Shown: in pieces, positions 26,169-34,476 of the stretch
Layout of the letters: the number at the start of each line of letters is the position of its first letter
Numbering within the stretch: position 1 is the first letter of the stretch
NCBI GenBank assembly: GCA_001516055.1
Contig: LOEZ01000036.1
Span: forward strand, 1-50,787
DNA: 50,787 nt
Source of the DNA: Gracilibacter sp. BRH_c7a
GTDB taxonomy: Bacteria; Bacillota; Desulfitobacteriia; Desulfitobacteriales; Syntrophobotulaceae
Reading direction: 5' to 3'
Notes under the pieces: model-generated
Told to the model about the DNA's origin: nothing
The model's database searches: none
What the model saw: the letters and a program-made list of their open reading frames with translations, nothing else
Made by a program: the position numbers and the translations under genes

Positions 26169-28037
26169 CTACTTATCACTCCTTGACAGCATCTCTGTCT
26201 TTACAAAGCAGGAAGAACACTTACTACCGTGTGCTAAACAGTTAACTCCGTTAATTTCCCAGCAATTCTTGTCAATTTTACCATATGCTGGACATTCTTT
26301 AGAAATGTGTATTGGACAGCAATTAATCTCCCAACATGGTCCCATGGCTTTTCCTCTTTGTGCTTTAGATCGTTTTTTATTCAACCAGGATAGCAATGTT
26401 TTAACCAATCTAGGGTCAAGCTGAGTACCCGAAGCAGCAAGCAAATCACTGACCGCTCTTTCATAGGGTACAGGTTCTCTGTATTTTCTGCCCTGCAATT
26501 TGGCGTTAAACATATCGGCTACAGCAATGATGCGAGCACCTAGGGGTATTTGGTTTTGTTTCAAGTTGTCAGGATACCCATAACCATCCCATCGCTCATG
26601 GTGGTGCCTTATATATGAGACAACCTCTTCTTTGGAAGTTGTTGCTTCAATAATCGATGCACCGACAATCGAGTGCAGCTTCATCATTTCATATTCCAGT
26701 TGAGTATACTTCCCTTGTTTTAACAAAATATCATTTGATAATCCTAGCATTCCCACATCATGAAAATAAGCCGCCATTCTGATACTTTCCACTTCACTTT
26801 GAGGCAGCTTTAATTCCATAGCGATTGCCGTAGAATAGTTGGCTATAAGTTCAGAATGCCCCACAGTTGTTGGTTCGAGATTATCAGTTGAATCAACTAA
26901 TATTTGCAGCATATGAACATAGGAGTTAGATAATGATTTAAGTTTGGTTTGGTTTTCCCAAAGTTCACCAAGGCGCTTAGTCATCATTAATACAACGGAG
27001 ATTGAGTAATCCTCCACCCTTGGCAATCTGTAATATAAAAAAACTGCCATTCCCTGGATTCCTTGTGTCTGTACAAGCATAATTGCTTGTATACCAGATG
27101 CTACAAGATAGTAGGGTATGCTGTAGAACTCCTTACTATTTTGCTTAATAAACAGAAAGGATTTATCTCCCAACACTTCATACATATTTTCCAACGCTTC
27201 ATTATCGGTTATAAAATGCTGATCTACATTACTGCTTAATCCCGTATGGATGGGAACATTCCACTTACCCCTGTCCTTTATAGCAAAACAACATCCTCCG
27301 GCTTCAATTACCTGCGAACTAATCGCCATTATTTTACTGCTCAATGTTTCCATTTTAAAAGCAGATTTGCTTAGCTCAGTAATAGCATTTCCGGTAGTCG
27401 TTATTATTTCAACGTCATTATTTAATTTATCCATAGTTAGGTATATATCCAGAATATTATCGGCATTTTCGCTAAACACTTTTAACATTTGTTGCTGTTT
27501 GGGACTAATCTTGGTTATAGGCCCCATCCTAATCTGACCTTTCCCCCCGGATATTCCCATTCGCAAAAGAGGCACTTCCCCGTCTTTTATGAATTCTGGC
27601 TCGAGACTGTCTAACTGTTCGGAAAGTCCCAAGGGTGGATTATATTTTTCCTTTTCGTATGGTGTGAGTCCACTGTAACTGACTTCCACAATCCCAAGTT
27701 CAGAAGTCCTGTATTTTGTCGTACGTAAAACATAGCTCCCACTTTTATTATCCCAAAGATAAATAAAATAACCATCCGTGGCTACAATCGAGATAATAAT
27801 ATCTAAGATAGAATATAACTGTTTGGTTAAATCGCTTTGAACATCAATGGAGTTGAGTAACCTTTGAATAACTTGATTATTTTCATTATTTTTTTTTATC
27901 TTGTTTTTCTGTACAATAATTAGAATAAAAGCAGAAAATAACATGGCAACAAAAATAATATATAAAACAAGGTTAAGATTAATAAACTCCAAATCAATTT
28001 TCTGCACATAAATTCTTACTTCTGAGAGTACATTCAT
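26169..28037 (-). CDS. Membrane GAF/HD-GYP signalling protein with two-CW tail
   Basis: 622-residue regulator: an N-terminal membrane helix (about 22-45), two GAF-like regions (about 65-200 and 235-365), then an HD-GYP phosphodiesterase domain with FHDVG and the full signature HHERWDGYGYP followed by GARIIAVADMF. Such domains usually hydrolyse cyclic di-GMP. The C-terminus carries a cysteine-rich two-CW module: CWEINCC, then CPAYG, CWEINGVNC and CSSC. In Pel loci this position is often held by PelD, a membrane GAF protein that binds cyclic di-GMP; here a degrading enzyme takes the place. The ATG at 28037 has GGAAG upstream; a TTG at 28064 is the longest option. Confidence 0.85.
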   Translation of the reverse strand: MNVLSEVRIYVQKIDLEFINLNLVLYIIFVAMLFSAFILIIVQKNKIKKNNENNQVIQRLLNSIDVQSDLTKQLYSILDIIISIVATDGYFIYLWDNKSGSYVLRTTKYRTSELGIVEVSYSGLTPYEKEKYNPPLGLSEQLDSLEPEFIKDGEVPLLRMGISGGKGQIRMGPITKISPKQQQMLKVFSENADNILDIYLTMDKLNNDVEIITTTGNAITELSKSAFKMETLSSKIMAISSQVIEAGGCCFAIKDRGKWNVPIHTGLSSNVDQHFITDNEALENMYEVLGDKSFLFIKQNSKEFYSIPYYLVASGIQAIMLVQTQGIQGMAVFLYYRLPRVEDYSISVVLMMTKRLGELWENQTKLKSLSNSYVHMLQILVDSTDNLEPTTVGHSELIANYSTAIAMELKLPQSEVESIRMAAYFHDVGMLGLSNDILLKQGKYTQLEYEMMKLHSIVGASIIEATTSKEEVVSYIRHHHERWDGYGYPDNLKQNQIPLGARIIAVADMFNAKLQGRKYREPVPYERAVSDLLAASGTQLDPRLVKTLLSWLNKKRSKAQRGKAMGPCWEINCCPIHISKECPAYGKIDKNCWEINGVNCLAHGSKCSSCFVKTEMLSRSDK

Positions 28038-28089
28038 AAGCGCTTCCAAAACAATCCCACCCAATTTGTTATGCTGTAAGTATATTTAT

Positions 28090-28455
28090 TTAAGAAGATT
28101 CTTGATTAGTTTTATTCGAGGTTTCCCCCATACTTTTCATGATAGCAATGATTTGAGCCTGCTCTTTAATTTTGTCCTGTAAAATAGAAAGATGAATGGC
28201 TTGATAAAGCAAAAGCAGAAAGATAATTAAAGTAGATATCAAAAATAGTAACGTTGGTGGATATTCAACATTAACTAGCTTGGCAAACGTATCAATAGTA
28301 TAAGGAAAAGCAGATAAAATAATGACAAAAAAAGAACAAGCTATCCAAGGAAGTGATGTTCTTGCACTCATTTTACCATTAATCAAAAGTTTAAAGACTA
28401 AAATTCCAAAAATAATTCCTATCGCTAATAATATTATTCTAAGCATTAACATCAC
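28090..28455 (-). CDS. DUF2304 membrane protein, second copy
   Basis: 121-residue protein with three predicted helices (about 3-22, 34-52 and 66-90) and a short charged tail, like the protein at 4027-4407; both have a helix ending in a Trp-Ile core (LPWIACSFF here, ALLWISISI there). It overlaps the upstream GT2 gene by 17 bases, the same arrangement as the other pair. Expected to be the membrane partner of that glycosyltransferase. Confidence 0.78.
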   Translation of the reverse strand: MMLMLRIILLAIGIIFGILVFKLLINGKMSARTSLPWIACSFFVIILSAFPYTIDTFAKLVNVEYPPTLLFLISTLIIFLLLLYQAIHLSILQDKIKEQAQIIAIMKSMGETSNKTNQESS

Positions 28456-29179
28456 CCTTCTGCTTATTAACGTTAGTTTTATGTCTTAGTACTACTACCA
28501 TGATACTAACCAGCATTTTAAAGAAGTAATAAATTGTATTAAGTCCTAGATGCATACTCTTACCAGACATTCTTTCTCGGATATTCGCAGGTATCTCAAA
28601 GACGAGATGTCCTCGATTAAGCATATGGATTAATGTATCTGCGTCTGGAAAATCTTCAGGGAAGTTTCCCATTTTAGCATAATAAGAAAACACGACTTGA
28701 TTCAGTCCCTGCAAGCCCGATGTAGGGTCAGTAATGTTCTTGCCGGTGAAAATTTTAATTAACATGCGAAAGCATTGTATCGCAGCTCTTTTTATCATAC
28801 CAACTTTTGTGTTTCCCTTAATAAATCTCGAACCAATTACAATATCGTATGAGTTCGTTTCTAACTTTTCGATTATTTTAATAATATCTTCAGGATCATG
28901 CTGTCCATCAGCATCAAATTGAATTACATACTCATAGCCAGAGTCTACAGCATATTTAAAGCCTGTTTGAAGTGCTCCCCCATATCCAATATTATAGAGG
29001 TGATCTATTACATTAACTCCTTCCTTCTTGGCTACGGAAGAAGTCGCATCCTTGGAACCATCGTTTACGACTAATACATCACAATCTGGACAATATTTAA
29101 AAATCCCATGAAGAACGCTAGCAATATTGCCCTCTTCGTTTAAGGCAGGAATTATAATTAAAGATTTATTTTTTAACAA
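28439..29179 (-). CDS. Family 2 glycosyltransferase, polyprenyl-phosphate type, second copy
   Basis: 246-residue GT-A enzyme paralogous to 4394-5125. Motifs: IIPALNEEGNIASVL, VVNDGSKDAT, the metal site QFDADGQHDPEDI, VIGSRF and DPTSGLQGLN. The C-terminal NTIYYFFKMLVSIMVVVL may lie on the membrane. Probably makes a polyprenyl-phosphate sugar for the island. First gene of the minus-strand run that continues to the precursor peptide gene. A TTGACA lies at 29247-29242, but no good -10 follows. Confidence 0.88.
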   Translation of the reverse strand: MLKNKSLIIIPALNEEGNIASVLHGIFKYCPDCDVLVVNDGSKDATSSVAKKEGVNVIDHLYNIGYGGALQTGFKYAVDSGYEYVIQFDADGQHDPEDIIKIIEKLETNSYDIVIGSRFIKGNTKVGMIKRAAIQCFRMLIKIFTGKNITDPTSGLQGLNQVVFSYYAKMGNFPEDFPDADTLIHMLNRGHLVFEIPANIRERMSGKSMHLGLNTIYYFFKMLVSIMVVVLRHKTNVNKQKGDVNA

Positions 29180-29401
29180 TAGAATCCCTCATTTTAATGA
29201 TATTAGTAATTATTTTAATTAATTGCATATCCTATCTACATTGTCAATAAGAATCGATATAAAATAAGTTAATTTGAATAAATTCCACTAATAACCTCGA
29301 TTAAGAAAATTATTTAGCAAAATAAAAGGAACTTTGCTCTTCTTGTCAAATGATTTAAGTTCATAAGTACATAAATTAAATGAAGATAGGTGAAGGTTAT
29401 T

Positions 29402-30823
29402 ATGCTACAGAAAGTGATTAGAAATATCGTCCTTCTTTTTGTGATATTATTCCTCTCGGTACTCTTTTCTGACACACCTGTTTTTGGGGAAAGCGACTCT
29501 TACCCTAAACCATCCTTCACGTCAAAAGACTTAAGAATCAGCCCTTTTGCTTTCGTCTACGGTGATATTGCTAATTTAGATAATGTCGAGGATCCCTATT
29601 ACGCTATCGATAAACTCCAAGATTTGCCTTATATAGTCTGTGCTGAACCTGGTGAACTCTCTAAGGACTCTAAACTGGTTACTGATAAGCTCAAACCAAA
29701 CACGAAATTATTCGGTTACGTCAACCTCGGCCCGAATAATCCTGAAGATTCTCGACAAAATTGGCAAATTGCAAACTTAGATGCTGTGAAGGCAGAAATT
29801 GACAATATTGCAGAAAGTGAATGGTATGGTGTTTTTATTGATCAATTCGGTTATGATTTCCAAGAAACGAGAGACCGACAAAACGAAATCGTAGACTACG
29901 CCCATCAAAAAGCTTTACGCTGTTTTGTGAATGCTTGGTTCCCAGACGATGTTATGGGTTCAGGTATCCGCCCCCACAATAACCCCCAGGGTAAACCTAC
30001 TCATTTACAAGCAGGAGACTATTATTTAATAGAAAGCTTTTTGATGAGTGGATCATCTTACCGCGGAGACCTCTCCTATCTGGACAAATTCCTAAAAGTT
30101 AAAGCGTATCAGGATACCCTCGGCATCAACACCGTTGTCTTATCATATAAGCGAGATAATACCTCCTGGACAGATACCTCAGATGATATTACCCTCTCCT
30201 ATATTCTAGCCCAATGTCTTGGCTATGAAGGTTGGTGGTTTGGAGGACTGTACGGTAGTACTTATTTCAATCATTTAAATCCCCTCTATGATATTGGGAA
30301 AGTCTTGCAGCCTCTTCACCATATTTCTGAGACTCTTTACCGCACCGAAACAGAGTATTATACAATCGAATATTATGCAGACGAAGTTCCCCACATGATT
30401 GCGTTCCCAAAGCGACTTGAAGATCCCATAATTACCATTCGACATTCTATACCTGATGATTACATTGATACTAATTTATTTACCTTCGAAGAAGCTCTGG
30501 CTACCCAGAAAAGACTTAATGACTATGGTTTTACAGACGTCGATAAGAAGATATTAAAGGAAGATGGTATCTTCAGTAATTCTTCTAGAAGTGCCTTGAA
30601 TCAATTTATCCAGGCTAATTCTTTTGTTTACTACAGCACACAAGCCAAAGATACTCTGTCTGGAATTGAGGCCATAAATGTCCTGGGCGAAACAGGAGAA
30701 CTAAGTTTTATGAACAAAACAAAATTTTTCTTTGCTTCAAAATTTAAGGACCTAGAAGAAACAATAGACATAATGAAAGATAATCTCCGAAACAAAGCGC
30801 AAGAGTTCTTCTCTCTATTCTAA
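29402..30823 (+). CDS. Secreted GH114-like TIM-barrel protein
   Basis: 473-residue protein with an N-terminal signal peptide (IRNIVLLFVILFLSVLFSD, cleavage probably near VFG-ES), so exported. The body resembles GH114-type glycosidases: YGDIANLDN, LFGYVNLGPNN, and the acidic site YGVFIDQFGYDF around residue 160. It differs from the cytoplasmic GH114-like protein at 25375-26142 and has an extra C-terminal region of about 140 residues with no recognised domain. Transcribed divergently from the GT2 gene and followed by galE after 26 bases. The ATG at 29402 is used; a GTG at 29390 is also in frame. It may trim or release the polymer. Confidence 0.72.
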   Translation: MLQKVIRNIVLLFVILFLSVLFSDTPVFGESDSYPKPSFTSKDLRISPFAFVYGDIANLDNVEDPYYAIDKLQDLPYIVCAEPGELSKDSKLVTDKLKPNTKLFGYVNLGPNNPEDSRQNWQIANLDAVKAEIDNIAESEWYGVFIDQFGYDFQETRDRQNEIVDYAHQKALRCFVNAWFPDDVMGSGIRPHNNPQGKPTHLQAGDYYLIESFLMSGSSYRGDLSYLDKFLKVKAYQDTLGINTVVLSYKRDNTSWTDTSDDITLSYILAQCLGYEGWWFGGLYGSTYFNHLNPLYDIGKVLQPLHHISETLYRTETEYYTIEYYADEVPHMIAFPKRLEDPIITIRHSIPDDYIDTNLFTFEEALATQKRLNDYGFTDVDKKILKEDGIFSNSSRSALNQFIQANSFVYYSTQAKDTLSGIEAINVLGETGELSFMNKTKFFFASKFKDLEETIDIMKDNLRNKAQEFFSLF

Positions 30824-30849
30824 AAATCTACTCTTAGTTAGGAGGGCCT

Positions 30850-31845
30850 ATGGCTATATTAGTTACTGGTGGTGCAGGTTTCATTGGCAGTCATACCTGT
30901 GTTGAGCTTTTAAACGCAGGCTATGAGATTATTGTTGTCGATAACCTTATTAACTCCAAACCTGAAGTCATCCAAAAAATAAAACAAATCACCCAACGTG
31001 ACTTTAAATTTTATCAAGCCGATCTCTTGAATCGCTCAGAACTGGAAGCTATCTTTGAGTCAAATACAATCGATGCCGTCATTCATTTTGCTGGGCTTAA
31101 AGCTGTTGGCGAATCTGTGGAAATCCCGCTGCGTTATTATCATAATAATGTGAGCGGAACTATTATTCTCTGTGAAACCATGGCGCATTATAATGTTAAG
31201 AGAATGGTCTTCAGCTCCTCGGCAACCATATATGGCGACCCTCAAAGTGTTCCCATTAAAGAAGACTTTCCTCTATCTACCACCAATCCCTATGGCAGCA
31301 CCAAATTGATGATTGAAAATATTCTTCAAGACCTATATCTCTCAGACAAGGAATGGAGCATTTCCTTGTTGCGCTACTTTAATCCAATCGGTGCGCATAA
31401 AAGTGGGCTTATCGGTGAAGATCCCAAGGGCATACCTAATAACCTCATGCCCTACATTGTCCGAGTGGCTTCAGGTAAGCTAGAAACTCTAAGTATCTTT
31501 GGGAATGACTACCCGACTATAGATGGCACAGGTGTCCGAGATTATATCCATGTGGTTGATCTCAGCCTGGGACATCTTGATGCCTTAAAAAAAATAATGC
31601 TAACCAAGGGAATCAACTCTTACAACTTAGGAACTGGCAAAGGTTACAGCGTACTTGAGGTTATTAGGGCATTCGAAATTTCTACTGGACAAAAAGTGAA
31701 TTCTAAGATAACTCACCGCCGCCCTGGTGATATAGCTGAGTGCTATGCTGATCCCAGTAAGGCTAAAATAGAATTAGGCTGGACAGCCTCTCGAGACTTA
31801 TATGAGATGTGTCTGGATGCGTGGAAGTTTGCCAAACAACAATGA
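30850..31845 (+). CDS. galE: UDP-glucose 4-epimerase
   Basis: Short-chain dehydrogenase-fold epimerase that interconverts UDP-glucose and UDP-galactose, or the N-acetyl forms. NAD-binding GGAGFIGSHT, catalytic SSSATIYG and Y-x-x-x-K in YGSTKLM are intact, and the length (331) is normal. TTAGGAGGGCCT precedes the ATG. Co-transcribed with the secreted GH114-like gene. Pel and GH114 substrates contain galactosamine, so supplying UDP-GalNAc is a sensible role, by inference. It converges on the sortase gene with a 27-base gap. Confidence 0.95.
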   Translation: MAILVTGGAGFIGSHTCVELLNAGYEIIVVDNLINSKPEVIQKIKQITQRDFKFYQADLLNRSELEAIFESNTIDAVIHFAGLKAVGESVEIPLRYYHNNVSGTIILCETMAHYNVKRMVFSSSATIYGDPQSVPIKEDFPLSTTNPYGSTKLMIENILQDLYLSDKEWSISLLRYFNPIGAHKSGLIGEDPKGIPNNLMPYIVRVASGKLETLSIFGNDYPTIDGTGVRDYIHVVDLSLGHLDALKKIMLTKGINSYNLGTGKGYSVLEVIRAFEISTGQKVNSKITHRRPGDIAECYADPSKAKIELGWTASRDLYEMCLDAWKFAKQQ

Positions 31846-31872
31846 AGTTAGGGCTAAAGTATGATAAAACAA

Positions 31873-32292
31873 TTATTCCTCTACCTCAGCTATGACCAAG
31901 TATCTTTTTTCTATCCGTTCACAGAACTTGATAGGGTAACAAGTTATCAGAATTAATCTATGATAGTCTATTTGAGTGGTGATTATCTCGTTAATATTAT
32001 CGACTATCTTTATCTCGGTAACCTTATAAAAAAGTTCCTTCCCTAGGGTTTGGATAGATATCCCGTCATTTATCTTCAAATCCCCCAGGTTTTGAAAGAC
32101 AGTTTCCCTATGTCCGAGTATAATACAGCTTCCCATCTCTCCAGGCCACGATGATCGCTTATAATAACCGGCCCCTTGTTTTAAGTCTTCTATGTTTGTG
32201 CCATACACTATAGGTATACGATCATTCGTGCTATTAAGAACTAAGTTGCCGATAACCTTCCTATCATTAACTTCTTTGTTTCTTATACTCAT
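31873..32292 (-). CDS. Small sortase without membrane anchor
   Basis: Sortase-fold transpeptidase, closest in motif style to class D/E. The catalytic residues are present: H61 in ILGHRETVF, C118 in LITCYP and R130 in EKRYLVI. At 139 residues it consists of the catalytic barrel only; no N-terminal membrane helix or signal is present. The ATG at 32292 has AGGAAG upstream, and the region upstream reveals no plausible hydrophobic extension. It could be a truncated gene or a protein that is not exported. No gene with a sorting signal was seen nearby. Confidence 0.85.
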   Translation of the reverse strand: MSIRNKEVNDRKVIGNLVLNSTNDRIPIVYGTNIEDLKQGAGYYKRSSWPGEMGSCIILGHRETVFQNLGDLKINDGISIQTLGKELFYKVTEIKIVDNINEIITTQIDYHRLILITCYPIKFCERIEKRYLVIAEVEE

Positions 32293-32524
32293 TCTATCTT
32301 CCTGCCGTCTATCTTCGTTAATAATTATATGTATATATCACACGTACCAAAAATAGTTTCTTAAAATTTGGATAATCTTACTAAAATATATTATATCTAA
32401 AACCTACTCTGATGAATACTATTTATTGTGTTATTCGATACTAAGCACCATTTATATCTCATTCTGTCATTATACAAGTAGCTGCATAAAATATGTTAAA
32501 TATTTAGTTCGGAGGGCATTATTA

Positions 32525-33211
32525 ATGAAATTAAAGGAAGAAATCGTTTTTTTGGAAATACGCCAAATGATTTACGCCTTTTTAGGTTCTGCTTTTCTGA
32601 ATCCTCCTAACTCTTCTCAAATTCAAGGAATCTTAGAACAAAAACTTTTTGTTCAATTTCCATTAGAACTTGATCAAGCTGATTTTCTGAAGGGCCTAAA
32701 ACTACTTAGTCGCTGGACTATTACAAATGAAGATTCCCAGTTGGAAGATATTCTGAGCCAATTGCAACAAGATTACAGCAATCTATTCGTTGGTCCTGGG
32801 CACCTTTTAGCACCGCCATGGGAATCTGTCTATCTTACCGATGATAAGCTAACCTTTGGTTCTCCTACTTTGGAAGTCAGAGAGTTCTTCCGCAAACATG
32901 GCTTGGAGTATGAACGTATTAATAACGATCCAGATGACCATTTTGGCTTGGAAATGGAATTTATGTCTAAGCTAATCCAGATGGAACGACATCATCTTGA
33001 AAATCAAAATCTTGAAGATGCAATTCGGTTGTCCAATGAACATCTGTTTTTTCTTCAGGAACATGTTATGAAATGGGCTGATCGTTTTACTCAGAAAGTT
33101 GCGGAACATGCTGGCACAGATTACTTCCAAGGCTTAGCTCTGTTAACAAGAGGATACCTGACTTGGGACTATGAACTGCTTCAAAATAGAATCTCCTTAA
33201 GCAATAGTTGA
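32525..33211 (+). CDS. TorD/DmsD-type molybdoenzyme chaperone
   Basis: All-helical chaperone of the TorD family, which binds twin-arginine signal peptides and helps load the molybdenum cofactor into DMSO/TMAO reductase-type enzymes. Family marks are LFVGPGHLLAPPWESVY (the P-P-x-E-S-x-Y motif) and NDPDDHFGLEMEFMSKL. 228 residues from the ATG at 32525 with GGAGGG eight bases upstream; the frame is open further left to 32426 but without a site. No molybdoenzyme gene is in the window, so its client lies elsewhere. Confidence 0.87.
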   Translation: MKLKEEIVFLEIRQMIYAFLGSAFLNPPNSSQIQGILEQKLFVQFPLELDQADFLKGLKLLSRWTITNEDSQLEDILSQLQQDYSNLFVGPGHLLAPPWESVYLTDDKLTFGSPTLEVREFFRKHGLEYERINNDPDDHFGLEMEFMSKLIQMERHHLENQNLEDAIRLSNEHLFFLQEHVMKWADRFTQKVAEHAGTDYFQGLALLTRGYLTWDYELLQNRISLSNS

Positions 33212-33223
33212 TTAAACAGCAAA

Positions 33224-33254
33224 AAACCTTCAGAGATAATTTCTCTGAAGGTTT
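33224..33254. terminator. Bidirectional terminator between torD-like gene and tRNA genes
   Basis: A perfect 13-bp stem (AAACCTTCAGAGA and its complement) with a 5-base loop. On the minus strand it is followed by six T residues and ends the tRNA transcript; on the plus strand TTTGTGTTTTC follows, which could end the TorD-like transcript. Confidence 0.88.
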
Positions 33255-33264
33255 GTGTTTTCTT

Positions 33265-33339
<75 letters not shown>

Positions 33340-33421
33340 ACGAATCGAGGTATGACGTTCAATATTATGTCCGAACATCAGTATGCCTCTCTTATATCTA
33401 AATTATACATTAGAACATGAA

Positions 33422-33505
33422 TGGTGGGCAGGGATGGATTCGAACCACCGTACCTTTCGGAACAGATTTACAGTCTGCCGCCTTTAACCACTCGGCCACC
33501 TACCC
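33422..33505 (-). tRNA. tRNA-Tyr (GTA)
   Basis: 84 bases with encoded CCA and a long variable arm. The anticodon stem-loop GCAGA-CTGTAAA-TCTGT gives anticodon GTA. T-arm GGTTCGAATCC. Acceptor GGGTAGG pairs with CCTGCCC, with one T-G pair. Confidence 0.97.
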
Positions 33506-33514
33506 ATTTACTTT

Positions 33515-33590
33515 TGGAGCCGACGATGGGACTCGAACCCGCAACCTGCTGATTACAAATCAGCTGCTCTACCAATTGAGCTACGTCGGC
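33515..33590 (-). tRNA. tRNA-Thr (TGT)
   Basis: 76 bases with encoded CCA. Acceptor GCCGACG pairs with CGTCGGC; anticodon stem-loop CTGAT-TTGTAAT-CAG gives TGT. Nine bases separate it from tRNA-Tyr, so the three tRNAs are probably one transcript downstream of sigH. Confidence 0.97.
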
Positions 33591-33709
33591 ACCCGAACAC
33601 CAATGTATTGTAACAAAACTTTGTTGCTGTTGTCAATAATCTTCGACATAATATTTTATGGTATTTTTTGTATTGTGTGCTATTTCTTATACCATTATTA
33701 TGAGTACTT

Positions 33710-34363
33710 TTAACAACCTCTATGCTCGAGATATCTCTCCAGCTTTCTTTTTACTCTTTGGAGAGCATTGTCGATGGATTTTACATGTCTGCTCAAATCA
33801 ACTGCGATTTCCTGATATGATTTGCCTTCTAGGTAAGACATCAATACTTCCCATTCCAGAGAACTAAGAATTTCACCCATCTTCTCTTCGATATCGTCGA
33901 ATTCTTCTCTGCTGATTATCAGTTCTTCAGGATCAGTAATCTTATTACCTGATATTACGTCAAGCAAAGTCCTATCCGAATCTTCATCATAGATAGGTTT
34001 GTTAAGAGATACATAAGAATTAAGGGGAATATGCTTTTGTCGTGTAGCCGTCTTGATTGCTGTAATAATCTGTCGTGTTATACATAGCTCAGCAAATGCT
34101 CTAAATGATGACAGCTTGTCCCCTCTAAAGTCACGGATAGCTTTATAAAGACCAATCATCCCTTCTTGGATGATATCTTCCCTATCTGCACCTATTAAAA
34201 AATATGATCTAGCTTTAGCTCTAACGAAATTCTTGTATTTGTTAATCAAATACTCTTGGGCAGTCGCATCACCTTTTTTGGCTAGTTCCACCAACTCTTC
34301 ATCGACTACGGTTTCGTTTAGTTCATAATCATTTGGAATTTCTGGTTGCAAATTATACGTCAA
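33710..34363 (-). CDS. sigH: Sporulation sigma factor SigH (Spo0H)
   Basis: RNA polymerase sigma factor for the transition to stationary phase and early sporulation. Nearly every diagnostic stretch of Spo0H is present: NKYKNFVRAKARSYFLIGADREDIIQEGMIG (region 2), RQIITAIKTATRQKHIPLNS, and region 4 SYQEIAVDLSRHVKSIDNALQRVKRKLE. I use TTG at 34363 because GGGAGGG lies seven bases upstream; the ATG at 34369 almost touches that site, and the longer frame to 34462 has no support. This gives 217 residues, the same as Bacillus SigH within one residue. Follows rlmB after 113 bases, as in other Firmicutes. Confidence 0.96.
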   Translation of the reverse strand: MTYNLQPEIPNDYELNETVVDEELVELAKKGDATAQEYLINKYKNFVRAKARSYFLIGADREDIIQEGMIGLYKAIRDFRGDKLSSFRAFAELCITRQIITAIKTATRQKHIPLNSYVSLNKPIYDEDSDRTLLDVISGNKITDPEELIISREEFDDIEEKMGEILSSLEWEVLMSYLEGKSYQEIAVDLSRHVKSIDNALQRVKRKLERYLEHRGC

Positions 34364-34476
34364 GCGCATCCCTCCCGTAATCAATCGTATATAAAATGGC
34401 GAAGCCACCCTAATCGAGCCAATAACAAAGTAATTATAACTGAAAGCTATTAATAGCGTCAAGACGAAGATTGGCG

